Origin: Candidatus Limisoma faecipullorum
GTDB taxonomy: Bacteria; Bacteroidota; Bacteroidia; Bacteroidales; Muribaculaceae
Reading direction: 5' to 3'
DNA length: 64,000 nt
NCBI GenBank assembly: GCA_017694955.1
Contig: JADIMC010000053.1
Location: 1-64,000, forward strand
Below the pieces are notes generated by a model. That model searched no databases. It was not told the DNA's origin and saw only the letters and a list, made by a program, of their open reading frames with translations. Below are positions 27,629 to 37,478 of the stretch, piece by piece. The position numbers and the translations under genes are program-made. Numbering within the stretch: position 1 is the stretch's first letter; every line of letters begins with the position of its first letter.

Positions 27629-30556
27629 ATGATAAAGAAAGTCATTCTTCTACTCGGGACGTTGATTATCAGCACTGTATGCTTTGCGCAAAAGGGCGAT
27701 ATCATTATCGACGATTTCGAAAACGGGGTAACATTCACAGACCAGCTCAACGTCCTTCAAACGATGAAAATCGAAGTGGCTGACAATCCTTCCTCCAGCG
27801 GAATAAACGGCAGCAAAAAGGCACTGAAATTCACACGTATAGAAAAATCAGCCGAATGGGACGGTTTCTGGGCTGAATTGAAATCAGGAAAGACCTATAA
27901 AGGCTACAAATACCTACATTTGCAATATTATAGAGAAAATCCATCCTCTATATGCCGCATTAACACAAAGGCGTCAAATGCAGCAGACAACAATGAGTTC
28001 CTACCTGTCGATGCGCCTGTGAAAACTGGCGAATGGGAATCACTTGTGTTCGATCTTGAGGCTCACAATGTCACTGAAATCGGGGTAATTGGCGTACAGC
28101 CGGATTTTGTCATCGACAATGTTGCCGGCACTGTGACCTACATCGACAACATCGTGCTAAGCGACAGAAAGACACTGTCTGATAAATTCACCGAACAAAT
28201 CCCATCCGGGCTGGAAGTGACATCACGCGGAGTGAACAGTATTTCATTATCGTGGATGAGCATAAAAGGTGCAACCGGATACGAAATATACATTGACGGC
28301 GACAGCAACCCATACACAACGACCAGCGCAACCGAAGCCACAATCGGCAATCTCGACTCATTCAACGTTTACAGCTTTTCTGTACAAGCAATAAATGGAG
28401 AAGGAGAAAAAAGTTTGACAAGCGAGCCAGTCTATACCGCAACAACAGAGACAAAAGCAGAAAAAGACGCTCGTATGGGATGGTGGCGCGAAGCACGTTT
28501 CGGTATGTTCATCCATTGGGGACCATACGCTGCCCTTGCAGGACATTACACAGGTCCTACCCTCTTGAATATGGATGCGAACAAACCTTACGTCACACGC
28601 AACGGATGGATTGATGATTACTATTCCTGCTATCCTGAAGACTGGATCAACTCCGACGGCTCAATCAAAATAGACCCTGCAACAGGCAAGGAATACGAGC
28701 GTCGCGGATATGCCGAATGGATTATGTTCGACGTTCAGATTCCACGTGACGAATATAAGCGTCAGGCGTGCGCAGGTTTCACGGCATCAGCCTACAATCC
28801 CGCCGAATGGGTGAAAATGGCTAAAGAAGCCGGAATGAAATACATCATCATCACATCAAAGCACCATGATGGAATTTCGTTGATGAACAATGGAATAGGA
28901 TACAATGTATATAACCGTGGAGATAATGGCGTAGGCAGCGTAGATGCCTCGCGCGACCTGCTGAAAGAGCTTGTGACAGAAGCACGCAAAGCCGAATTGA
29001 AAATCGGATTTTACTATTCACAGGCTCTCGACTGGAATAATCCTGGCGGTATGGGATGGATTCCTCAAAACAACGAGACTGGATTCGTAGCATCACCAGA
29101 AGCCCAGGAAAAATATGTTGACGAAATTGTAATCCCTCATTTGAAATCAATTGTCAGAGATTATAATGTGGATGTGATATGGTGGGATATGGGAGGTGAC
29201 AGCACTCCAAAATTCCGCTATAAGATGATGAAGGCAATCAAGGAGCTTGACACAGAAAAACGGCTGATATTCAATAGCAGGCTGGAAGACGGGCTGACCT
29301 CCGATTTCTCAACTCCGGAACAAAGCATCCCGAATATGCCACCATTTGGTGACGGGACAGACTGGGAAACTTGTATGACACTCAATGACAACTGGGGATA
29401 TGCCGCACACGATCACCGATGGAAAACGAAACAAGATGTGATACAAAAACTTATCGACATTGTCAGCAAAGGAGGAAACTATCTGCTAAACATAGGTCCG
29501 GAAGCCGACGGCTCATTCCCGGAAACAAGCATTAATCGACTGCAAGAGATATCCTATTGGATGAAAGTCAACAAAGAATCAATCTACGGAACTCAACCAA
29601 GTCCGTTCCTCGAGCAACTGCCATGGGGACGAGCTACAAGAAAAGCCATTGATGGCAAACAATATATGTATCTTCATATATTCACCCAACATTGGCCTGC
29701 TGACAACAAATTATCAATCCCGACTATGAATTCCAATCCCACAAAGGCATGGCTACTCGATGGTGAACAAGAACTAACGTTCCAAGCAGTCAACAACACC
29801 ATCATAATCGATTTACCCGACAAACCGACAAACGACGTCAGCACAACAGTCGTTCTTGAAATGGACGGGGAAGTAGCTCCTGCCACTATTGCCGTTCAAA
29901 AAGACGGGATACTCACAATGCCGGCAGCAATAGCCACGCCCCACGGCTCTTCCATAAAGATAGAGAACAATCCTGCCAACATAGGAGGATGGACCGATGA
30001 CAACGAATATGCCAGTTGGAAAGTCAAAGTGGCACAAGGGGGCAACTATCCGATATCGGCAGTAGCGAGCGGATTCGGGAGTACATTCTACCTGATCATA
30101 GACGGAGAAGAAAGTGCACATTTCGAATTCAGCGATATCGACGGCACATTCAACGAGTATGCGGAAATAGAGCTTGGAAATGTGGACCTGAAAACGGGCG
30201 AGTACGAAATTGAGCTGCATAGAATCAGCTCCGGAGAATGGGACCCTGTCAATGTCCGTGAAGTCAAGATAGGCAAGGCTACAGGTGCATCCGTAAATAC
30301 GACAAGCAAAACAACAAGTGAAATAAAGATACTCAACAACCCCGTAAGCGACATTCTTAAATTCAAGACCAATAGTTGCGGAAATACAAATATATCCATA
30401 TCGGATATGGCTGGTGCAGAAGTATATCGTACTGAACTAACAATCAGCGGCAACGAAATACAAAACATCCCGATAGCATCCTTGCCTAAAGGAGTATATC
30501 TGCTGCAAGTGGCATCAGAAAAGTCGATATATTGCGAAAAGATTATCAAAAACTGA
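27629..30556 (+). CDS. GH29 alpha-L-fucosidase, multidomain, T9SS-sorted
   Basis: REARFGMFIHWGPYAALAGHY, KYIIITSKHHDGISL, VIWWDMGGDS, GGNYLLNIGPEADGSFPE; FN3-like segment; T9SS tail. Confidence 0.92.
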   Translation: MIKKVILLLGTLIISTVCFAQKGDIIIDDFENGVTFTDQLNVLQTMKIEVADNPSSSGINGSKKALKFTRIEKSAEWDGFWAELKSGKTYKGYKYLHLQYYRENPSSICRINTKASNAADNNEFLPVDAPVKTGEWESLVFDLEAHNVTEIGVIGVQPDFVIDNVAGTVTYIDNIVLSDRKTLSDKFTEQIPSGLEVTSRGVNSISLSWMSIKGATGYEIYIDGDSNPYTTTSATEATIGNLDSFNVYSFSVQAINGEGEKSLTSEPVYTATTETKAEKDARMGWWREARFGMFIHWGPYAALAGHYTGPTLLNMDANKPYVTRNGWIDDYYSCYPEDWINSDGSIKIDPATGKEYERRGYAEWIMFDVQIPRDEYKRQACAGFTASAYNPAEWVKMAKEAGMKYIIITSKHHDGISLMNNGIGYNVYNRGDNGVGSVDASRDLLKELVTEARKAELKIGFYYSQALDWNNPGGMGWIPQNNETGFVASPEAQEKYVDEIVIPHLKSIVRDYNVDVIWWDMGGDSTPKFRYKMMKAIKELDTEKRLIFNSRLEDGLTSDFSTPEQSIPNMPPFGDGTDWETCMTLNDNWGYAAHDHRWKTKQDVIQKLIDIVSKGGNYLLNIGPEADGSFPETSINRLQEISYWMKVNKESIYGTQPSPFLEQLPWGRATRKAIDGKQYMYLHIFTQHWPADNKLSIPTMNSNPTKAWLLDGEQELTFQAVNNTIIIDLPDKPTNDVSTTVVLEMDGEVAPATIAVQKDGILTMPAAIATPHGSSIKIENNPANIGGWTDDNEYASWKVKVAQGGNYPISAVASGFGSTFYLIIDGEESAHFEFSDIDGTFNEYAEIELGNVDLKTGEYEIELHRISSGEWDPVNVREVKIGKATGASVNTTSKTTSEIKILNNPVSDILKFKTNSCGNTNISISDMAGAEVYRTELTISGNEIQNIPIASLPKGVYLLQVASEKSIYCEKIIKN

Positions 30557-30594
30557 ATGAAAATAGCTAACTTAGCAAACTAAATTTTATTAAT

Positions 30595-32169
30595 ATGAAG
30601 ATTTTCAAATATTTGTCACTACTAATTCTGACAATCGCTTTTACAAGCTGCAAGGATGAGGAAAAAGAGCCCGTCCCACAACCGACAGGCGCCATCGACT
30701 TCACAGCGGTCGCTGATGGCACGACAATTACCCTTTCATGGACCACGAAAGAAAAAGTGGACATCTGGAGAGCTACAGAAGGGGTCGATTTCATTGAGAT
30801 TGCTTCGAACGTGGCAGAAAGCCCTTATATCGACAATGTAGATAATGTTTCCGACAATGATGAAGTAACTTACCGTGTCGTAACAGCCGGCAGCGGCATC
30901 AACAATTCAGAAGTCATGCGCAAAGAGCAGACAGTGAGAATCGAGACTTTGACAGACGACGAACTGCTCGATATTGTGCAAAGCTCCACTTTAAAATATT
31001 TCTATGATTTCGCCCATTCGAGCGGAATGATACGCGAACGCGACACAAGCGGTGACGTAGTGACCACCGGAGGCACGGGATTCGGTGTAATGGCACTGAT
31101 AGCAGGAGCCGAACGAGGCTTCATATCACGCGACGAGGCTTTCACCCAAATAAGAAAAATCACCGACTTTCTGATGGCTGCGCCACGTTTCCACGGAGCT
31201 TACGCACACTGGTACAACGGCTCGTCGCGCGCAGTAGTCCCATTCAGCGACAAGGACGATGGCGGAGACCTTGTGGAGACATCGCTGCTTTTCCAAGGAT
31301 TGCTTACCGCTAAAGAATATTTTGCAGAAGGCAACACTGAAGAAGCCGCTCTCGCAAAAGACATAGACAAGTTATGGCGTGAAATAGAATGGACACACTA
31401 TGTTAAAGATAACAAACTGATGTGGCATTGGTCTGAGAATTACGGTTTTGAGATGAATCTTGCAATAACCGGCTGGAACGAAGCAATGATCGTATATGTG
31501 CTTGCAGGCTGCTCACCCACATACCCCATCAACAAGAGCGTGTATTCCAACGGTTTCCAGGACAATGGGGGCATACGCGGAGGCAGCACCTATTATGGAT
31601 TCCAGTCTTTAATAGGCGATGGTATGAATAATCCGCTGTTCTTCGCCCATTATTCTTTCCTTGGCCTTGATCCTCGAGGTCTAAAAGACGATATATGCGA
31701 AGACTATTTCCTCAACAATAAGAATCACACACTGATACACCGGGCGTACTGTATCGACAACCCTAAGGATTACACAGGCTACGGCGAAAACCTATGGGGA
31801 TTGACAGCATCTGATTGTCCTGTAGCCGGTTACACTGCACATTCGCCAAACAACGACAACGGTACCATATCACCGACCGCAGCATTATCGTCGATGCCCT
31901 ACACACCGGAAGAAAGTATGGATGTTTTGAAGCATCTCTACCGCGACCTCGGTATGTTGGGAAATTATGGATTCTACGACGCAATCAACCTGTCGGTTGA
32001 ACCCGACAAGCAAATTGTGCGCAGCTTCCTCGCCATCGATCAAGGCCCAATCATTGTTATGATTGAAAACTACCGCTCGCAACTGCTATGGTCGTTATTT
32101 ATGCGTAATGCCGACATACGCAACGGACTGCCGCGTCTCGGCTTCTCGTCATCCCAGCACAACATTTAA
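30595..32169 (+). CDS. Glucoamylase-family (COG5368) lipoprotein, GH144-like putative beta-1,2-glucanase
   Basis: LKYFYDFAHSSGMIRERD...GTGFGVMALIAGAERGFISRDEA, HWYNG, DGGDLVETSLLFQGLL, YGENLWGLTASDCP. Confidence 0.82.
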   Translation: MKIFKYLSLLILTIAFTSCKDEEKEPVPQPTGAIDFTAVADGTTITLSWTTKEKVDIWRATEGVDFIEIASNVAESPYIDNVDNVSDNDEVTYRVVTAGSGINNSEVMRKEQTVRIETLTDDELLDIVQSSTLKYFYDFAHSSGMIRERDTSGDVVTTGGTGFGVMALIAGAERGFISRDEAFTQIRKITDFLMAAPRFHGAYAHWYNGSSRAVVPFSDKDDGGDLVETSLLFQGLLTAKEYFAEGNTEEAALAKDIDKLWREIEWTHYVKDNKLMWHWSENYGFEMNLAITGWNEAMIVYVLAGCSPTYPINKSVYSNGFQDNGGIRGGSTYYGFQSLIGDGMNNPLFFAHYSFLGLDPRGLKDDICEDYFLNNKNHTLIHRAYCIDNPKDYTGYGENLWGLTASDCPVAGYTAHSPNNDNGTISPTAALSSMPYTPEESMDVLKHLYRDLGMLGNYGFYDAINLSVEPDKQIVRSFLAIDQGPIIVMIENYRSQLLWSLFMRNADIRNGLPRLGFSSSQHNI

Positions 32170-32191
32170 GCGACCCAATCTACATAACAGG

Positions 32192-32226
32192 ACCACTCCA
32201 TATAGCTACTGTGGAGTGGTTCTGTT
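32192..32226 (+). terminator. Terminator after GH144-like gene
   Basis: ACCACTCCA...TGGAGTGGT then TCTGTTTTT. Confidence 0.8.
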
Positions 32227-32265
32227 TTTACAATATTATTAAATAAGTATCCTCAGGACACAAAA

Positions 32266-32294
32266 AAAGCCGCTACGCAATGCGCAACGGCCTT
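32266..32294 (-). terminator. Terminator of the small repeat lipoprotein gene
   Basis: Minus strand GGCCGTTGCGCATTGCGTAGCGGCTTTTTTT; stem closes with G-U pairs. Confidence 0.65.
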
Positions 32295-32313
32295 AATCGT
32301 TGATTGTATCAGC

Positions 32314-32493
32314 TTATTTTACAGAATCAACAGCTGCAGTGTCAACAGCTGCAGTGTCAGCAGCTACAGTGTCAACAACAGCTACAGAATCAGTAGCTAC
32401 AGTGTCAGTAGCAGCAGCGTTTTCTGCTTTGTTACCGCAAGAGAACAAAGATGCGCTAAATACAACAGCAAGTAATAAAACTAACTTTTTCAT
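32314..32493 (-). CDS. Small repeat lipoprotein (59 aa), absent from the ORF track
   Basis: MKKLVLLLAVVFSASLFSCGNKAENAAATDTVATDSVAVVDTVAADTAAVDTAAVDSVK*; lipobox LFSC; terminator downstream. Confidence 0.8.
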   Translation of the reverse strand: MKKLVLLLAVVFSASLFSCGNKAENAAATDTVATDSVAVVDTVAADTAAVDTAAVDSVK

Positions 32494-32701
32494 CTTTTTT
32501 TGATTTTAATAATAAAACAATTTTTTATGCTTCAAAAACGCTACAAAGTTATATCAAAATATTTTACTACACCAATTTTGACGAGAAAAAATTGCCTTTT
32601 GAGGATTTTTTTTGGATTTTTTTTGGTCAATAAGTCGCTTAAAATGCTTGATTTTAACCACAACCATCTATATATTAATTATTTACAAAAGGTTTAACAA
32701 T

Positions 32702-32722
32702 ATGTTATAAAACATATTTTTG
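32702..32722 (+). promoter_or_regulatory. ATGTTATAAAACAT palindrome abutting a plus-strand TATTTTTG -7 element
   Basis: Palindrome 32702-32715; TATTTTTG 32715-32722; no annotated gene downstream on plus. Confidence 0.45.
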
Positions 32723-32913
32723 TGGCTTCTGCCTTGTAAAAAATTGGTATCCGCTAAAGACTCGGAAACTGATTGTATTGCATTTATTCACGGGCATTAA
32801 TATGGCTCTATGAGAAATGGCTTGTTTTTGAGATTAATAGAGCCCTGCGAGGGCTCCAGAACTTAACCCTGTTTATGCAAGCGAGACTTGGCGTAGCGCA
32901 GCTTGGGGTATGG

Positions 32914-32955
32914 AAAAAACAGAGCGTAGCAGTGTCATTATTCCGCTACGCTCTG
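32914..32955 (-). terminator. tyrS terminator
   Basis: Minus strand CAGAGCGTAGC...GCTACGCTCTG followed by TTTTTT. Confidence 0.85.
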
Positions 32956-32975
32956 TCGTTTATGGTTATATCCAC

Positions 32976-34268
32976 TTATTTCGCGATTACGAGGTAGTAA
33001 TTCTTTTTACCCCTTTGCACGAGCAAATATTTGTCATTCAGCAAGTCGGATGTGGTAATCTCCTTGTCGAAAGCTTCAAGTTTCTCCTTGTTAACAGAAA
33101 CTCCACCACCCTGCACCAATTTACGCATCTCACCCTTCGAAGCAAATATTTTAGCATACTCGGCAAACAAATCAACAGCTTTTACTCCTCCAGAAAGCAA
33201 ATCGCGCGAAACCTCGAATTGCGGCACGCCCTCGAATACGGCGAGCAATGTGTCCTCGTCGATTTTATGCAAGGTGTCGGCGGCTGCATTACCGAACAAA
33301 ATACCAGAAGCCTCAACTGCCGCATTATAATCTGCCTCGGAATGCACCATAACAGTCACCTCCTTAGCAAGACGTTTTTGCAAGACACGCAAATGCGGAG
33401 CAGCCTTATGCTCTTCCACAAGGCTCTCGATTTCCTCACGCGGTATGAATGTGAATATCTTTATATATTTTTCCGCATCCTCATCGCTTACATTCAACCA
33501 GAATTGGTAGAATTTGTATGGCGATGTATAGCGCGGGTCAAGCCATATGTTGCCTGATTCAGTCTTGCCGAACTTTCCGCCGTCGGCTTTGGTTATGAGC
33601 GGGCATGTCAAGGCAAAGGCCTCACCTCCAAGCTTACGGCGTATCAGCTCCGTACCGGTTGTGATATTTCCCCATTGGTCGGAGCCTCCCATCTGCAACT
33701 TGCAGTTTTTTGTCTCGTAGAGATGCAGGAAGTCGTATCCCTGAAGCAACTGATAAGTGAATTCCGTGAACGACAGGCCGTCGCGCGCCTCACCATTAAG
33801 ACGCCGCTTTACAGAATCTTTCGCCATCATATAGTTTACGGTGATGTGCTTGCCTATCTCACGCGCAAAGTCGAGGAATAGAAAATCCTTCATCCAGTCA
33901 TAGTTGTTGACAAGCTCGGCAGCGTTGGGAGCGTCGGAATCGAAATCAAGGAATTTCGACAACTGTTTCTTTATGCATTCCTGATTGTGACGCAACGTTT
34001 CTTCATTGAGCAGATTACGTTCTGCCGATTTGCCAGACGGATCGCCAATCATTCCAGTAGCACCACCGACAAGGGCAATTGGCTTATGTCCGCAACGCTG
34101 AAAATGACGAAGTATCATCACACTCACAAGGTGTCCAATATGCAGTGAATCGGCAGTCGGATCTATTCCGACATAAGCCGTTGTCATTTCTTTCTGAAGT
34201 TGTTCTTCCGTACCCGGCATCATATCATGAACCATGCCGCGCCATTTTAATTCTTCTACAAAATTCAT
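32976..34268 (-). CDS. tyrS: Tyrosyl-tRNA synthetase
   Basis: [79 protein letters not shown] at 34289-34296 (minus). Confidence 0.96.
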   Translation of the reverse strand: MNFVEELKWRGMVHDMMPGTEEQLQKEMTTAYVGIDPTADSLHIGHLVSVMILRHFQRCGHKPIALVGGATGMIGDPSGKSAERNLLNEETLRHNQECIKKQLSKFLDFDSDAPNAAELVNNYDWMKDFLFLDFAREIGKHITVNYMMAKDSVKRRLNGEARDGLSFTEFTYQLLQGYDFLHLYETKNCKLQMGGSDQWGNITTGTELIRRKLGGEAFALTCPLITKADGGKFGKTESGNIWLDPRYTSPYKFYQFWLNVSDEDAEKYIKIFTFIPREEIESLVEEHKAAPHLRVLQKRLAKEVTVMVHSEADYNAAVEASGILFGNAAADTLHKIDEDTLLAVFEGVPQFEVSRDLLSGGVKAVDLFAEYAKIFASKGEMRKLVQGGGVSVNKEKLEAFDKEITTSDLLNDKYLLVQRGKKNYYLVIAK

Positions 34269-34389
34269 CGATTTATTTTATTTTTTTGCAAAGTTAATCA
34301 AAGTTGAGTGCTATACAAAAAAGCTTACTCATCCCATACCACACAACAACACATTAAAATTCTGACAGACACAATAATACAAATGCAAC

Positions 34390-34911
34390 TTACCATTTCA
34401 CAAGATAATACGTATATACCGTACCATCATCCTTCACCAATTGCAACTGTTTTTCCTTTCCTTCACGGATAAGGATTTTCAAGTCACATTCAACTTTAAA
34501 CTCACCAGCCGAAGTGCCACATTCCGGACATTCCCAAACACCTATCAAGCTTTGGCCGACATAGCCACAAACAGGACACACGAATTTATCCATATGCAAT
34601 TTGTTCAAAGGAGTATTCAGACCTTCTTTAAAATCAAAATGCATATAACCTCCAGTCTCCTCCCAGTTGCCGTATTTTAAAGACGACGACTCTGCATACC
34701 CGTTGTTTGTCACAAGCACGACAGTCACTACTGAAGATTGAAAACGCAGCAAACAATCCCCTTCGTAATCAGGATCCGGCATTCCGTCCTTATCAATCCT
34801 CTCAACCTTCCATTGCCCGAACCACGGACCGATATCGCCATTATTGTGAGTGCATCCGCAAAACGACAACACCACAAAAATCATACAGGATATATATACC
34901 GTTCTTTTCAT
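34390..34911 (-). CDS. Hypothetical lipoprotein with zinc-ribbon-like CPVC...CPEC motif
   Basis: Lipobox LSFCGCTHN; FVCPVCGYVGQSLIGVWECPECGTSAGEF; overlaps the upstream gene by 4 nt. Confidence 0.7.
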   Translation of the reverse strand: MKRTVYISCMIFVVLSFCGCTHNNGDIGPWFGQWKVERIDKDGMPDPDYEGDCLLRFQSSVVTVVLVTNNGYAESSSLKYGNWEETGGYMHFDFKEGLNTPLNKLHMDKFVCPVCGYVGQSLIGVWECPECGTSAGEFKVECDLKILIREGKEKQLQLVKDDGTVYTYYLVKW

Positions 34912-36461
34912 TTTCCAAACAAATTTAAAATTCCGTCATATTTCAAAGAGACAAGCACACCATAACTGTCACCTAACAAATTGCCCCTATCCATAGCAAA
35001 TTGTCCTTTTAGCGACAATCCTTTAACTTGATTGAAAGCATACGAAGCCTCAAGCATGAACGAGGTATCTTTTGCCTTTTCTAAACGTGGAGCATCATAA
35101 GAGCCCCAAGATTTGCGATAAGAAACAAGAAATCGATAATCGAGATTGTCCAACAAGCTTCCCGACACACCCGCATGGAATCCGCGGATACGGTTATCGA
35201 AAACCTTTAGGTAGCCGTTCTGATTGTATATCGTTGACGGAATGAACGGAGTACCTTGCGACATTCCGAAATTCATAAACGAGTTATAGCGGAAATTGTT
35301 ATAATAGCTGTCACCACCTGTCGCCTCACCCTTCATATCGGAATCCAGATTGTCGGCAGGAGCCCAATGTGTAGGACCGCTCTGGTTAGTGAAATCTATA
35401 TATTCAATCACAGCATTAGCTACAATCGCCTTTTTGTCCTTATTCTGATACTCAAGTCCCCAAATACCGTCAAACCCGTTCAATTTTCCTATGCCAGAGC
35501 CGTCCTCATACGGCCATTGAAAGTAAGCCTTCAACTGAGTATCATCATGGAACCGGTATCGTGCCACAAAATCCCAGGAGCCAAGCGAATTCCCGTAATA
35601 ATATTGAGAATCACCCTTATTGTCACCCTTTCCTCCTCGCGTTGGCAGAAATATGTCAACCAAATCCTTGAATTTGACGTCATATGGATCCTCTTTTATC
35701 AATTCCCCCCTGTTATAAGTCCTGGCATTCCCTCCGAACTGTGCATACATCTGCATACCCACAGTCACAGAAAACGGCTGAGAAGGCTTTGTACGGAAAT
35801 AGCAACGCTTATAATGCGTCCATACGCCTGTGTTTATAAAATGGCCATAATAGCTGTAATGATCTTCCAGCCAATCGTCCTGCACATATTTCCCATAAGA
35901 GATTTCACCCTGAATCTGCACCCAACCGTTGGTAAATGGTATGTCCTGAAAATCCACGAAACCGACACGCACTTCAGGAACAGGACGGGCATTATTCGAC
36001 TGGATGAAATCGCCTGCCCCAAGACTGCTGTTAAGCAACGGAGATGTCCGCTCCTTCATACCTGCCATCAAAAACACGCCACGATATTTCACTTCGGCAT
36101 ACAGCTGTTGCAACCATATGGCAGCCGGTTTTCTTCCAATTGGCTGCATTTCGCCAGACTGCACATCATAATGCAAATAGTCAACCTCGCTCGAAGCACC
36201 TGTAATGAAATCAGCTCCAAAGGAATAGCTGAACCGCCGCGACAAATCCAAATCTTTCCAGGCTTTTGCCCGAAAATTCATAGTCTTGGATTGCGTGACC
36301 ACACCACCATTATTCGACATTATATAATAGGGAGCCAGACCGGAATCGCTCTTACCAACCGTACCAAGCAGCTCTCCCTCATAATGCAACGGCGTTTCAG
36401 CGGAAATGACACCAACGAGCAGCGCCGACATAATTATTGATATCAGACGTTTATTCATCAA
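34908..36461 (-). CDS. Capsule assembly Wzi-family outer membrane protein
   Basis: Signal peptide; beta-barrel; GTVGKSDSGLAPYYIMSNNGGVVTQSK; YAEVKYRGVFLMAGMKE. Confidence 0.8.
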   Translation of the reverse strand: MMNKRLISIIMSALLVGVISAETPLHYEGELLGTVGKSDSGLAPYYIMSNNGGVVTQSKTMNFRAKAWKDLDLSRRFSYSFGADFITGASSEVDYLHYDVQSGEMQPIGRKPAAIWLQQLYAEVKYRGVFLMAGMKERTSPLLNSSLGAGDFIQSNNARPVPEVRVGFVDFQDIPFTNGWVQIQGEISYGKYVQDDWLEDHYSYYGHFINTGVWTHYKRCYFRTKPSQPFSVTVGMQMYAQFGGNARTYNRGELIKEDPYDVKFKDLVDIFLPTRGGKGDNKGDSQYYYGNSLGSWDFVARYRFHDDTQLKAYFQWPYEDGSGIGKLNGFDGIWGLEYQNKDKKAIVANAVIEYIDFTNQSGPTHWAPADNLDSDMKGEATGGDSYYNNFRYNSFMNFGMSQGTPFIPSTIYNQNGYLKVFDNRIRGFHAGVSGSLLDNLDYRFLVSYRKSWGSYDAPRLEKAKDTSFMLEASYAFNQVKGLSLKGQFAMDRGNLLGDSYGVLVSLKYDGILNLFGK

Positions 36462-37466
36462 TTAAAAATTATTTGTTTTCGACCTGGCATATTCTTTTAT
36501 CCTGTGTATCACATCCTGACGGTACTCGATAAAGCGCTGATAGAAAGTGCGTATATGCCTCATTTTCTTTTCCTCATAGATATCTGATATGGAGAAAAAT
36601 ATGCCTGTTTCCTCCACATCGCCGAACTCGTCGTTGATTGCCGTGCCAAATAATTTCATCTTCGGCGACAAATTCATATACGAATTAACCAATGGAGGAA
36701 TATTCATACCTCTTGCCCGCACACTGGTATTAAGGATACGGTAATCTTCCTTAAAGCTGTCGCCGACAAAAAGTCTTTGCATTTTTCTCACATTTATATT
36801 CGTCTCCAACGGCTGTATCGGCTGGACAAGATTCTCATTGTCATGGAAGTATTTGTCAAGAAAATACAGTATCATATCACGGCACTCCACCGGATAGCTC
36901 GGATACATTGTCATTTTTCCGAACAAATATTTAATTTGGGGATACACCACAGTCAGCGCGCCCAGTCCATCCCATAGATTATCCAAGGCATAAAGTGCTT
37001 TCGCCCCGGCTTTTGTTGACTGGTAATCTACCGAAACGAACGAACGGCCCAACTCTATCGTATAAGGAAGATATTCTTTCAGGAATTTGTCAGAATATTT
37101 GAACATATGCGACATTGCAATATTCGGTATGCCTGCACTGTCGAAACTCATATTCTCACCTAACAAGAAACGATATCCCCCGATTATTTCCTCCGCTTCA
37201 GGATTCCACACAATCAGTTGCTGGCAAGGCTCATCCATCGTGTCAAACTCATCGATGTCGGCACTTTTTCCTGTTCCACCGCCTGAAGCACGGAATGCAA
37301 TCTCCCGCAAACGCCCTATTTCCCACATTATGTTAGGAGAATTGACCGAATCAACTATATATATTTCATTGCGTCCCTTGTTAGTAGGACGCAGAAACCG
37401 TTCTTCGGTCAGCTCCATCTTCAAAAGACTTTTATGCACTGGAGCAATTATACTTTCTATTTTCAT
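36462..37466 (-). CDS. GNAT-family N-acyltransferase, GlsB-like (glycine lipid synthesis)
   Basis: OlsB/hemolysin-like acyltransferase (IGRLREIAFRASGGGTGKSADIDEFDTMDE...YTIELGRSFVS); adjacent to PlsC-like gene as in Bacteroides glsB-glsA. Confidence 0.8.
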   Translation of the reverse strand: MKIESIIAPVHKSLLKMELTEERFLRPTNKGRNEIYIVDSVNSPNIMWEIGRLREIAFRASGGGTGKSADIDEFDTMDEPCQQLIVWNPEAEEIIGGYRFLLGENMSFDSAGIPNIAMSHMFKYSDKFLKEYLPYTIELGRSFVSVDYQSTKAGAKALYALDNLWDGLGALTVVYPQIKYLFGKMTMYPSYPVECRDMILYFLDKYFHDNENLVQPIQPLETNINVRKMQRLFVGDSFKEDYRILNTSVRARGMNIPPLVNSYMNLSPKMKLFGTAINDEFGDVEETGIFFSISDIYEEKKMRHIRTFYQRFIEYRQDVIHRIKEYARSKTNNF

Positions 37467-37478
37467 CTGAATAACCTA

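Noticed and set aside
32300-32503. 67-aa plus-strand Ser/Thr/Ala-rich ORF
   Set aside because: Antisense of the small lipoprotein gene, which has a lipobox and terminator on the minus strand.
35256-36440. 394-aa plus-strand ORF opposite the Wzi-like gene
   Set aside because: Antisense artefact; no signal peptide or domain, while the minus strand encodes a plausible barrel.
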